Positions 13,501 to 24,487 of a stretch of DNA of 64,000 bases are shown here, piece by piece. Under the pieces are notes generated by a model that saw nothing but the letters and a program-made list of their open reading frames with translations, ran no database searches and had not been told where the DNA came from. Position 1 is the stretch's first letter. Every line of letters begins with the position of its first letter. Location: NCBI RefSeq assembly GCF_964204645.1, contig NC_134028.1:6606001-6670000 (forward strand). The letters run 5' to 3'. The stretch comes from Tubulanus polymorphus. Its lineage: Eukaryota; Nemertea; Palaeonemertea; Tubulaniformes; Tubulanidae. Position numbers and translations under genes: made by a program.

Positions 13501-16149
13501 TCAGCCACGGCATGGAACCCTGCCACACTAGACCGCACGGAAACTTGTGGCTCCAATCAGATAGCTTTTTGTTTAATCGCTCTTGCAAATTTCATGGATA
13601 AACTATAAATGTAAAAAACTTGGGCTAAATTAAAGCAGGATATTTGACGGGCTAATAATGACATCATCTAAGACAGTGTCGCTTTTTTGCCTTACAAAAT
13701 AGTTAAAAAATACTTTGAGCCTTCCTACGGTGAACCCTATAGTGCCGTTAATGGAATTGATGCTTATAGTTCTTTTTCACCCTCACTGATATTCGATTGT
13801 TTATTTACTACAGGCTCCGGACGCATCTACGGTTCGGCCCGTTCATATTCTACGTCAATCTTTAAACATGGTGAAAGAACATTGGAAACAAAATCAGGAC
13901 TATTTCTACGCGTGTGAACAGCTTAAATCTATCAGACAAGATCTAACGGTAAGTTAAAGAGATCACATTTTCGAGTAGAGTCGAAGCGAGAATTTTTTTT
14001 GCAAGTTTTTCATTTCGGTTATTTCAGGTTCAGTGTATAAGAAATGATTTCACGGTGATAGTTTACGAGACTCACGCTCGCGTCGCCATGGAGAAAGGCG
14101 ACCACGAAGAGTACAATCAATGTCAGACGCAGTTAAAAGCGTTATACAGCGAGGGCCTCAGTGGAAATCGAACGGAATTTACAGCCTATAGAATATTATA
14201 TTACATCTTCACCAAGAACAGTTTAGGTATCCTTTTGAAAAAAAGAGAGGCACAATTATTAAGAGATTTTGCCTTCCTATTTGATTTTTGCAACAATTCC
14301 ATTAACTGATGATTTCAATGTTTATGACCCTATACTCGTATAAAAGTTGAATTTCTAGACTTGAAAATGAGTACTTTTTTCGGGGTTGACTTTTACAAGA
14401 GAAAACTTTACTATCATGTTTATGCAGTATAAGGGTTGCTACTTTCCTGGAAATTGGGGAAAAGTCAGGGAATTTAATTTTCTTCAAAAAAAGTTTGGGA
14501 ATTTTTTTAAATAAGCTAAAAATCAGGGAAGATTGATGAGATAATTGGATTGTTTGTATATACAGTAATTCCGTCAACCGGGTATATCTTTCATATTTGA
14601 CTGCGTTAATTGATTGGGATCTTAGCAGATCAAGTCAGAGAAAACAACGAACGTGACAGGGAATAGTCAGGGATAAAGCTAATCAAATAAAATTGGCCAC
14701 TCTGGGTATGTTTTTTCGATTGACCGAGCCATGAATGTTATTCGTCGTTAACTCAATGTACTATAGATATGATCACGGTGTTACGATCATTATCGGAGAG
14801 CGATCACGAGGATATCTGTATCGCTCACGCCCTCGCCTTGCGTTCGGCGTGGCAGCTCAGTAATTATCATAAGTTTTTCAAACTCTACACGATAGCGCCC
14901 AAAATGTCCGGTTTCCTCGTCGATTGGTTCGTCGACCGAGAACGAATTCTAGCCCTGAAACTCATCGTCAAATCGTATGTATTTCCCGCGTATTTCTTTT
15001 CTGTCTTTATCGTTTCATTTATTCATTTATTCCTCGCTTACCAGGGCCGTCTCTTCGTCGCTTGGATCGATCGGTGGTGGCAGCCCTGGTATCAGCGAAC
15101 GAATGCATGCATGTTAGCGTGAATGTAGGTTTATTGAATTTCGCCCCTCCCTAAATATGCCATTTACAGAATTCCAGATAAATGGATGTATTGATTTCCT
15201 TGTATTCATCTCCGGAGGGGAGTTGTGTTCTACTATTATTGGGTCATTGATTAGCATTTCTTTGAAGTACATGTACTATGATGAGATAAAAGCTATTCGG
15301 CTGATACTTTCATTTATTATCTGTATCCAAGGTACTGGTAGTGCATTTAAATAGAATACATAGAATGAAGCTTCATTTTGTTCTTACTGTGTCCTTCCTT
15401 GCATCGTTTTGTTCTGATTCCCGTAAAGAAATGGTTGGCATGGAAGTTTAGGTTGACATTGTTGTTGAAGTCTTTTTGTCACCGACAACAAAGTATTTAC
15501 CATATTGGGTGCTACATTAATTTGAATTAATTGTTGGGTGATAAGTGGGTATTCTGTGCTCTGCTGTTTGAAAGTGTGTGTGTGTGGGGTGTGGGGGTGG
15601 GGGTGTGTGTGGGGGTGGGGGTGTGTCTGTATCGTCAATTGAGATATTGAATTAAAAAATTGTTTCTTTCAGCCACAAATATCAAATTTCAAATCTTATT
15701 CGACTAAAATAACTCAAATAATTCGAATTAGAAATAGCAAAAATTCATCTTCGCTTAACCAATACATTTTTTTTCTTCAAATAATTCCGAAAAATTTGCG
15801 CTCTGTAATCCGAAATGCTTTGTATTGACGCTTGCTAAAATTGAAAATCGTTTATTTAAGAATTTCTAGCCGCGGTAAGTATCTGGGTGGTTTTCATCTG
15901 AAGATGGATTGCCGGTGTATATTTATGTGTGTATGTATATATTTGTGTTAAGGTGTATTAATACGATATTGTTTTATCTGATATTCAAGGTTTCGACCAA
16001 CGGTACCGGTCAGTTACGTCTGTAAAGAGCTTGCATTTGAGTCGACGGAATTGTGCATAAAATTCCTCAAGGAAAAAGGTTCGCTGTTGACGCCCGACGG
16101 TCTGAAAGTCGATTGCAAGCTCAGCGTCTCCGGGGTGATGGCCTCGTAA
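8690..16149 (+). CDS. LENG8: LENG8 orthologue (SAC3/GANP-PCI family), complete, 12 exons
   Basis: Exons: 8690-8739, 9673-9988, 10475-10703, 10836-11118, 11325-11468, 11573-11764, 12148-12402, 13128-13383, 13814-13948, 14028-14226, 14767-14974, 15990-16149. All have GT-AG borders and consistent phase; 808 aa, close to the vertebrate length. The N-terminal half is low complexity: Gln runs, Tyr/Pro-rich segments, a polyproline tract, then RS dipeptides and an RGG-type Arg/Gly tract in exons 6-7. The C-terminal ~300 residues form the SAC3/GANP-PCI region; markers include [58 protein letters not shown] and [18 protein letters not shown]8 family proteins act in the nucleus in mRNA processing and export, related to yeast Thp3. 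Start chosen because exon 1 joins in phase and no earlier in-frame ATG is seen. Confidence 0.96.
9053..9454. mobile_element. Foldback MITE, family A, in LENG8 intron 1
   Basis: The left end begins GGTCCTCCTTATTTATTACC and the right end is its diverged inverse; arms of about 180 bp face each other. A second copy lies at 56046-56482 with the same termini (GGTCCTCCTTATTACCGAG). No coding capacity. Confidence 0.75.
15436..15520 (+). repeat. Dispersed repeat, copy 1
   Basis: A segment of about 75 bp beginning TGGCATGGAAGTTTAGGTTG recurs nearly unchanged at 18258-18332, also plus strand. It lies in the last intron of LENG8. The parent element is unknown. Confidence 0.7.
15570..15628 (+). repeat. 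GT/GGGTGT-rich simple repeat
   Basis: Imperfect GT and GGGTGT tract in the last LENG8 intron. Confidence 0.8.
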
Positions 16150-17438
16150 AAAAAATCGGCTCGGCGACTGCCGCGATAACGACCGCTCACTCGTGAGTCG
16201 TTGTTATGCCGAGATGGTCGAACGTATCGCCCTGCCACCAAACGTCTCGTACCACTCCTCTATCCATAATGATGGTCATCCATGTGTATGATAAACGTCA
16301 TTCATTGCCGCGTCAATTGGCCGGGTTTTTGAATGAGTAGTTCTTCTGGCTATGATTGAACTAATATATTGTCACCTGTTTTAATAATTCGTTATCACTT
16401 CGGCATCGGTCAATATCTCCGCCTTCTGTTTGATGTTGTTCTTTATTATCATGTGTGAAGATTTCAGAAAAAGAAATTACGACCGTATCGTGCGCCTATT
16501 ACGTTTCATTGTGCGAGTAACGCTGATGATATTGTGCCTAAACTGAATCTGCAGAATGTTTCTGATACGGCTAGCGATTACTGGATGTTGTGATGACTTA
16601 GACTTTGTGATGAAACATTGTACCGGACTTACAATGCTCCTAATACAATAGTGTTGATAACTTTTGATATTGTGCTACAATACATCATTCTGGATTGCGT
16701 GATAATGACATCGGATTAGATTTAAGTGTATTACTGAGTTGTGTCTAATGGTGACTAGGAACTTGCTACGTCATTGGATACAAACTGTTGCTGATGAATA
16801 TTGGATTTTGTGATTTAGTGGGAACTGATAATAGATGAATTGGGATGAAATAGATGAATAGATGAAATTTCCTGTTAATGTTGATATTTATATATTACGA
16901 GAAATGTATTATCGATTGTAATGATTGAAACTGGCTGTCGTGATACCAGATGTACGGTTTGAATATTCCGTTTCATTTCGAAAAACATAAGCATCATCGG
17001 ATTTCGTGTTGATCAGCTACGACACCAGTTTCAATCAGTAAATTATTAGCTATGGATGTTTGTTAGATGTGAATATTTGGTCAGGGGTGGGTCGTCGGTT
17101 CTTTTTTACCGACGAATCATGGACTTTGTGAATTGTTGCGCGAATGGAAAATCGGACTTCGAATTGTTGCAAATTGTTGCGCTGAATTACTGCTGGACAT
17201 TTTATTGGGGATTATATATTAGTTTTCGATGAACTTGAAGACTCATAAGTCGATGTGTAATATTATTGACGGATACACCGCTGTGGATCGGCAAATAACT
17301 TTTTCTGCGCGTGTTCTCTACAAGTTCGATTATGTTCATTTAACTTTACGCATGTATGGATTGAGACTGTGATATGTGAAACGTTTGATTCGTTTGATTT
17401 CTTCAGTTGCAGAGAAAAATCGTCTTATCGTTTTCGTC

Positions 17439-17498
<60 letters not shown>

Positions 17499-18110
17499 AT
17501 ACGTAGTGTAGTTGTGTGTGACGGCGTGAATGTGTTCACTCACCTGCCAGTGTAAGCTTTCACATGTGTGCGTGTGTACCACTCGGTGAATTTCCAGGAG
17601 CCCGGTCGACTTCCTCGCCTTGGTAAAACAGAAAGTTCCGAGTCGGCCTCTACAGTCGAAAGCCAGCTCATCCCAGCCATTGATAGATGTAGTTATTTAT
17701 GTCTTTCGCCATCGGAAATTGATGATGTTAATGAAAATTTTTCTTCCAGTTTTTGATTACCGATATATATATTTTTTCGAAATTTTTCTTTCGTAGTGGA
17801 TGAATTTCTCTTTTTTTCAGGAAACAGTTTTTCGAAAAACAAAAAAAAAAACAATCATTGTCGGCCATTGAATGGTTGCGTATCTTTATTACCGGTATTT
17901 CACATGTACGTGCATTATTTGCTTTCACACACATTTTTGGATGATGATTTAAGTCTTTATAGAATTTGTTGTAAAATCCAAAAGCAGGTTCTGAACCAAG
18001 GTAATATTATCTATAAAATGTAAATTGCCCATGTATTTTGACCATTGTTTTCCTTATTTGACTAGTTAGAAAACGTGTATATATAAACAAATAAATATTA
18101 TAATAGTCTC
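16150..18110 (+). other. LENG8 downstream region / probable long 3' UTR
   Basis: No further coding exon follows the LENG8 stop. A polyadenylation signal AATAAA lies at 18090-18095, which would give a 3' UTR of nearly 2 kb if used; nearer signals may exist. It includes the GAT microsatellite at 17439-17498. Confidence 0.4.
17439..17498 (+). repeat. (GAT)20 microsatellite
   Basis: About 20 uninterrupted GAT units. On the reverse strand it creates a poly-Ser ORF, which is not a gene. Confidence 0.97.
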
Positions 18111-18257
18111 AGTATTTATCGATCTTTTAGTTTATTGTTTATCGGCTTGAAGATAATCCAGCATTGGAAATTTGACAGACTCTAATTTTTTACTTCGGAC
18201 ATGTGGGATCGAGGATTATGTTTAACAGATGACTGAATTTAAGGTGCGTGAACTCCT

Positions 18258-18332
18258 GGCATGGAAGTTTAGGTTGAAATTGTTGTTGAAGTCTTTTTAT
18301 CCCTGACAACAAAGTATTTACCATATTGGGTA
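18258..18332 (+). repeat. Dispersed repeat, copy 2
   Basis: Same sequence as the segment at 15436, differing at a few bases. Direct orientation, 2.8 kb apart. Confidence 0.7.
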
Positions 18333-18780
18333 CCTGGTAGAAATTAGTTGCTATGACTCTAATTTTGATTATTGAGACTACAATACAATAGGCTTTATTT
18401 ACATAGTAAATGTTATGTGCAATACAATATACGGATTATAGGCTTATGCAGGTCCAAAGCACAGCTGAATCGGCCTGCATGACGTTTGTACCTTACAAAA
18501 GGGAAAATACAGAAAAGTAGTGTGGGTAGCACTTGGAAGTTACAGATTATTGAGTTATTGAATTTAACAAAAAGAGGAAATTGAGATCAAGCACCCCCTA
18601 TTCAGATAGCAGTTTTAACAAATTGTGGAGCACTGACTAGGTAATTACATTCATGAACTGAAGATGGTAAGTTAGATTTCTAAAGTTAGACAATTATGAA
18701 ATTGATGTAATTTGTTGATTGGTAGGCTTCCCCATACGGCCGTAGTATTACGATAACCACGCCTAACGTGGTGAACTGAT

Positions 18781-19003
18781 AATAAGATAAAAACCCACAA
18801 TGTACAAATTAAGAGAATTCTAAAATCGAGAATTTATTTATTGAAACAATCTAAAATATAAGAACACGACGTTTCGATTTCACCCTAGAGATCATCGTCA
18901 GGTGTCTTCGAAACGTGTGTTCTTATATCTTAGATTGTTTCAATAAATAAATTCTCGATTTTACAATTCTCTTAATTTGTACATTGTGGGTTTTTATCTT
19001 ATT
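18781..19003. mobile_element. Long near-perfect palindromic element with hammerhead-like centre
   Basis: Arms of roughly 95 bp start AATAAGATAAAAACCCACAA and end with the inverse; only a few mismatches separate them. The centre (18868-18901, minus strand) reads CTGACGA, a 6-bp stem with one mismatch, then GAAACGTC, the same order as the motif at 8457. Head-to-head LTR-like copies of this sort are known from Penelope-like elements. Located 0.2 kb upstream of the PKA R1 start. Confidence 0.7.
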
Positions 19004-19214
19004 CTCCATACGTTTTGGGGCTGTTAGATAAGTTGGTAGATATGTAAGCAGTAGCTGTGACCGAATAGCTATGGTCGCGGTGGACATTTTTGATAATTAA
19101 TTGTCAAACTGTGCCCTGGCAGGTGAGGCAATAAAAATCGCTTACAGTGGCAAGCGAGTAGCGCATTGATTAATGGAGAGAAAGTAGTGCGACCGGAAAA
19201 CTGCGAGCATCAAG

Positions 19215-19382
19215 ATGGCGGCTACTAACACTGATGATGAACATAGTCTGAAAGAAGTCGAATCTTACGTCAAGAAACACGACATTCAACAAATTCTGAA
19301 AGAATGTATCGTGCAGTTATGCGTCAGTCGGCCCGACCAGCCGCTGAAATTTCTACGGGAATACTTCGAACGACTCGAAAAG
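19215..19382 (+). CDS. PRKAR1A: cAMP-dependent protein kinase type I regulatory subunit, first coding exon
   Basis: Encodes the first 56 residues of the type I PKA regulatory subunit, which binds and inhibits the catalytic subunit until cAMP binds. The exon covers almost the whole RI dimerization/docking domain: [20 protein letters not shown], with the interchain-disulfide cysteines, then [18 protein letters not shown], and ends in phase 0 at a gtaaac donor. Start context AAGATGG is strong. Inhibitor-site and cAMP-binding exons were not found on the plus strand up to 64,000, so the following intron is either over 44 kb or the next exon escaped me. PRKAR1A versus PRKAR1B cannot be told from this exon; most invertebrates have one RI gene. 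Confidence 0.93.
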
Positions 19383-21034
19383 GTAAACAAATTTACGATA
19401 TCTCTGGTTGTCAAGTCTTGAAAAGAAATTCAATGAATTTATTGTTGAAGTTTTGTTGATGTTATCATGTTCGACTAAAAAACCGTTAAAAGTATTCTCA
19501 AATCTAGCTACCTCTTTAACTTGAAATGGCAATGAAATGAACTATGGACTTTAAAGGTTAATGGTGTATTAATTTGCATGATGACATGACTTAATTAACT
19601 GTTGATTGACTTACTGACTCAAACAAATCAAGATAGATAGGTCTGTTTTAATTTATCACTGGACTTTAATTAGTTAGCATGACTACTAATGTAATGACAT
19701 AAAAACAAAAAGGCTTCTGTTGATCAGCGAATATGACTAAGGTCTTTATAAGTGGTACATTAGAAAATTTAATGTAGGCCTATAGTTGTGTATCTCAAAA
19801 ACATGACCTAGAACTTGGACAATTTTTTCCTGCCAAGATCTGATTTGACCTATCAGCATGACCAAATCAGTGACACGACAGCCATGTACAATATATTTTG
19901 TTATTTTAAAATAATCTACTGAAATGTGTAAACTCCTACTTCAAACGAAATCAGTTTGGTAGTCTAATCAGGCGTGTAAGACTAGTCCCAGGCATTTAGC
20001 CTAGATAACTGTATGTAGGACAGTCCAGAGACCCACAAAAGTGAAATGTCACACACATTTTGTGTTGATATAGTAACTATGAGATGCCACCAATTTTGTT
20101 ATTAGGGTAATTAACACTAGAAAAGGTCATTAGATATTTTTAAAATAGGGCCTATTTGGTCTCTAGGTAGAGTTCGAAAAGTTGTATCTCCTGATTGTGA
20201 TATAGAGTTAGTTTGCGATCTTTTTAACCCATAGTCGATTTTTATTTAATCTTGGTATCTATTCTCCACCCCTGAGTATGGCTATTTTGCTACCAGAAAA
20301 GTTATTTTGAAAGATTTGATATATTCGATCAAACAATGATTTCAACTGCTGTTGATAGAAGAATGCGGGCTATGCGTAAATCTTCAACTGCACTGGTAAG
20401 CAGTAAATTAACGTGGTAATTCTCACGATAAGCTGGTGATATGTTCGACACATTCAGCTGGAAAAGCATTTTGTATGCTGCCGTGCTGTGCGAGCCAGAA
20501 GAAGCAATCTTACTTGCACCCCGAAGCATATTTTTATTGTATCGACACTTTTTCAGAAAAGCCCTCGGGAAATTTTCGCGAAATTTGCTATGAACCTAGT
20601 AAAAATCAGAAATTGTATGAATAGGAAAAAAATTAGCCGCTGGAATAACGAAGTCAAGGTATCTGTGCCTAAAATGCTACAGTGCTTGTACTTCAGAATT
20701 TTATGAATGAGCTATGCGTCTATGCGTACACGGTGGGGCTGGTCTAAAATCTATATTCGCATAGTTTTTCTAGTACCATCTGTCACTTCTATCTGCATTT
20801 TTCACGCAGTATATATGAGTATTTCTATCGATTTATATGACTGTATATGACAGTGGAAAAAAATAGCTCTTTAATACTGTGGCAAATTTGTCCTCTATGC
20901 TTAATTGCTGATTAGAATAAGTCAAAGCTATTTTTAGAAGTGCTATTTGGTCCTGGGGGGATTTTGTTCACCGTCCAGGGGGTCATTTGTTGTCTGTTTA
21001 TCGCTAACCAGGAGGTAGAACGTCACTTAGGCAG

Positions 21035-21035
<1 letters not shown>

Positions 21036-21108
<73 letters not shown>
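21036..21108 (+). repeat. (AT)36 microsatellite
   Basis: Uninterrupted alternating A and T for about 72 bases, followed by GTGTGG. Confidence 0.98.
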
Positions 21109-21113
<5 letters not shown>

Positions 21114-22688
21114 GTGTGATGTTTGAAATTAAAGCCCCTTACAGTCTTACAAATGAAAGAATCAGTTACCTAGACAATATCTACCGGTATTTACTTAACG
21201 ATGGCTTCTTTGAATGTAGGCAGGCCTATATCAGTTTCAATTGTAGCTAAGAAATGAATATGTTTTATATAGGCCTCCTATAGCCTGGCGTCAACTGCTT
21301 CGATTTTCGACATGAAACACAATAAATTGGTTCCTGCAGCTATATGCTAATGACTTTTAAAAAGTCAAAGGATGCTGCTTCTTGGAAAGAAAAATCGAAC
21401 TCGCTTCAGAGCTCTCTCTCCTCTCCACCCTCTCTCTCTTTCTCTCGTCTCATTCTTTCTCTCACTCTCGCGTTATACAACCTGGTGTAAGCCTTCAACT
21501 GGTATTCCGGGATATTATTTGTATGTAAGGAATACGGCGTCTCTGCTAAAAAGAAAGTTACTTTAACCCTTTCAAACTTATACCAGAACTGCCTTAGATG
21601 TGCTGCCTATGTATGAATTGATTACAATATATCCCCTCTCGCTGCGGACTCTGAGACGTGTGAATAATAACTAGAAAACTAACTTATAGACGCCTTGATA
21701 AAAAATACGTGTATCGCTTAATATTGCCGATAATAAATGATGTTATATGAATTACGTTGATGACAGAGTGCAAACATGGACTCAATCAGAACCGCTCAAA
21801 TAATGCATAGTAGGAATCAACGTTATCGTAACAGTTTTTATGGCGTCTAAAAAAAATTCATCGCAAAAGTTAGATCCTTTCCCTAGATGACAAGTTTCAG
21901 TGGAAGTTTGAATATTTTTCATAATATACATTGCTGAGTAAGGCAATATTTCCATAGGCCTATAACACTTCGCGTAGTATCGTCTGGATGGAAAACATAT
22001 TTCGAGAGCTTATGTGTCAACAGTTTCTTAGAATGAGTCGGTGAGAATTTGTTGTAAGCGTTCGTCTTTATTGCTGAAATCTCGACGCGACATTTAGATT
22101 CCAAGTGTTGCAGTCGACGAATGACATCATGGACTTTTCAGTTATCGGATTTGACATTAACGAGAATTTGAACGCAAAACTTGCGTTGAATTTCATTTAA
22201 TATTGAAGAAGCCATGAAGTGTGTGTGTGTGTGGACTCGGATGCTTTTTACAAAGACGAGAAGCCTCACAGAGCCGTGTGGCATTCTGTGAAACGTGATT
22301 AAAGCCACTGATTTCAAATACATTTTCGACAACCTGTGTTTCAGTATTCCCCGTAACAATAGATAGAACTGTGTTAAGTGTTTTCAGTTCAGGTATAGTT
22401 TTCAAAACGGTATGAAATCTGGTCACCTCTTACCTAGCTCGAGAAGGTACTTGACAGAAATTTGTGAATTTTTTGTAAGCCACCCTGTAGTTTTTTTCAG
22501 GCAAAGTTTCTGAATGAATCATTTCATAAATGATAGGGTTTATAGCGAATCTGACAATGGCCTGAAAAGTAGTTTTTTTGTGTGGAAAATTTCGTGTAGG
22601 TCCTGGTAAGTGCTTACTTTTCAGATATGATCCTGAAAATGTGGAAAAGTGATCAATATTTGGAGACTATGCCATCACAAGAAATTTC

Positions 22689-22950
22689 TACTTTTTGATT
22701 CTAAAAAATACTGGCATCGTCTATGGATTCCGGGGAGAGTGCTATCTTTTAACTTATGAATTATGTTCAAAAGTACTGACTAATGATTGTTTTACCATCA
22801 ACGAAGGCCATAGGCCTTATACTTTTTGATTCTGAAAAATACTGGCATCGTCCATGGATTACGGGGAGAGTGCTATCTTTTTACTTTTGAATTATGTTCA
22901 AAAGTACTGACTAATGATTGTTTTACCATCAAAGAAGGCCATAAGCCTTA
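22689..22950 (+). repeat. 131-bp tandem duplication
   Basis: The segment starting TACTTTTTGATTCT is repeated once immediately downstream (second copy from 22820) with only a few substitutions, so the duplication is recent. Confidence 0.88.
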
Positions 22951-24081
22951 TACCTGTATGCAGACAGGGCTCTTAGTGTTGATATCTAATGTTCTTTGTG
23001 AAAAAAAATTCTCTTAGAATTGTTCTTTATCAAGTTCTTGCTTCAGGCTGACTGCCACTAACCATGCATTATGATTCATTGTTGATGAGTTTTGCAGGAA
23101 ATATCTAGGCTATTCAGTAAGTGTACTGATTTAAATTGACGCTCTCTTGGTTGAAATAGCTGGATGTTTAGTTCACTGTGTATTGCAAAGATGGCAGCAC
23201 CGTTTGTGGTAATCGACGAAGTTGCCGATTGTTTTTCGTGTAATTGGAGCGGAGCGTTTAACTCTGGCTGCCGATTTATTCAGGTCATCTTTTATTCATC
23301 TCTATATACAATCATCGTCAGCAGTGCTGGAAAGTGATAATTTGAATCCGGCGATTATGACGCAAGTGTAGGAAACAGTTGAAAGCGTTGAACTGTCGGT
23401 GTGGTATTCATTCACACTTCTAAAGACGCTCCGAGCGTGAACAAGTTGTCGTTATTCGTATATAGCCAAGTAGTAGTAACCGCTAGGCGAGTAGGACCGG
23501 ATAGAAGATAGATATTAGAAATCATATCCGCAGTTCGATAAGGGATTATCAGCGCCGTCACGTCGCATCGCTCTCAGGTCAACACACGCGTTTAGTAGAG
23601 TAGAACACGCCCGTGATCTATTGCGCCTGTATTATCGACGCGTAAGTAAGCTCTACTCGCACTCTGCGTACGTACCGTGTGCGAAGTGCGTATCGGCTAC
23701 GAAAAAATTGATTAAAAACCTCGCCGTCTTTATTCTCCTCGAGAGTGAGTGTTGCTTACACTGCTGCAGCTCGAACGTGGCCGTCGTCGTTGTTCGTGAC
23801 GCTGGAGTAAAAGTAACTAGTGCGCATACACACATCTTGGCTAATATCTCCTCCTCTATCGCTGTATCGGTAGTGGTGGTGGTGGTCGTGTCGGCATCGC
23901 GGACATCGCTGGCATAAACTAGGCTCTTGTCTTGGTTTGTTGATTGTTGATTCCGTATATTGTAACTACGCACGCGCGCGGGGTTTACCACCATCGGATC
24001 TATTCCAACGCAACGACTGAGAGAGAGAGCTTCAGGGCGTTGAGGATTATTCGTTATCGTTTCGACCAGATCTAGCGAACA

Positions 24082-24270
24082 ATGGGAAATAAATTGCAAA
24101 TTCCGGTCGTTTTTCGACGCACCAGTAAAAACGACGGCGCTGCCGCGACTGCTGCTAATACGACAGGTGTCGAAGAGGAAGACGACAAGGAGAATAAAGA
24201 TGGGAATACCAGCGGCGTCGCGACCTTGACTATTCCTGCCATATCAACCGGTACTGCTGATGAACAAAAG
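24082..24270 (+). CDS. First coding exon with N-myristoylation signal; possible alternative start of the PKA R1 gene
   Basis: Open frame of 63 codons in strong start context (ACAATGG), ending AAAAG at a gtatct donor in phase 0. It starts MGNKLQIPV, a good N-myristoylation sequence (Gly2, Asn3, basic residue near), followed by FRRTSK, which contains a PKA-type RRxS site, then an Ala/Thr-rich and acidic linker. The upstream 900 bases are CpG-rich with CT/GA tracts, as expected for a promoter and 5' UTR. The next exon is not in view. It lies downstream of, and on the same strand as, the PKA R1 first exon, and both end in phase 0, so both could splice to one downstream acceptor. It may equally start an unrelated gene. 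Confidence 0.55.
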
Positions 24271-24375
24271 GTATCTTAAGTTTGTTAGTAAGAAGAGGGT
24301 ACACTCTATACTCGGTGAAATAAGTCGGGGGAAATGATTGAATGAGATAGTAAATTGCCAATGTTTGAAAGTTAA

Positions 24376-24487
24376 GGACCCAGTTCTACAGTTGTGAGTT
24401 AAGATTTGACTCTGGGTTAACTCATTGAAAATGAACTGGTTTTAACTCAGAGTTAAGTTTAACTCAAAAATGTGTAACTGGGTCAAG
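24376..24487. mobile_element. Short foldback element
   Basis: Left end GACCCAGTT and right end AACTGGGTC are inverted, with GAGTTAA blocks repeated in both orientations inside. Likely a small MITE. Confidence 0.5.

Larger units (their letters stand above)
19383..23150 (+). other. Intronic/intergenic stretch after PKA R1 exon 1
   Basis: No supportable exon on either strand. Holds an (AT)n microsatellite, a CT-rich tract near 21410-21470 and a short tandem duplication at 22689-22950. Short ORFs here lack splice context and homology I recognise. Confidence 0.6.

Noticed and set aside
17336-17539. Poly-Ser ORF on the minus strand
   Set aside because: Product of the GAT microsatellite in the LENG8 downstream region.
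23191-23332. Short ORF starting MAAPFVVIDEVADCF
   Set aside because: About 46 codons with a weak possible donor; may be an upstream ORF in the 5' region of the exon at 24082, but nothing supports coding.
23653-24099. 148-codon minus-strand ORF
   Set aside because: Antisense to the CpG-rich region before the MGNK exon; its Thr run comes from a simple GTGGTG repeat and no splice context or homology supports it.
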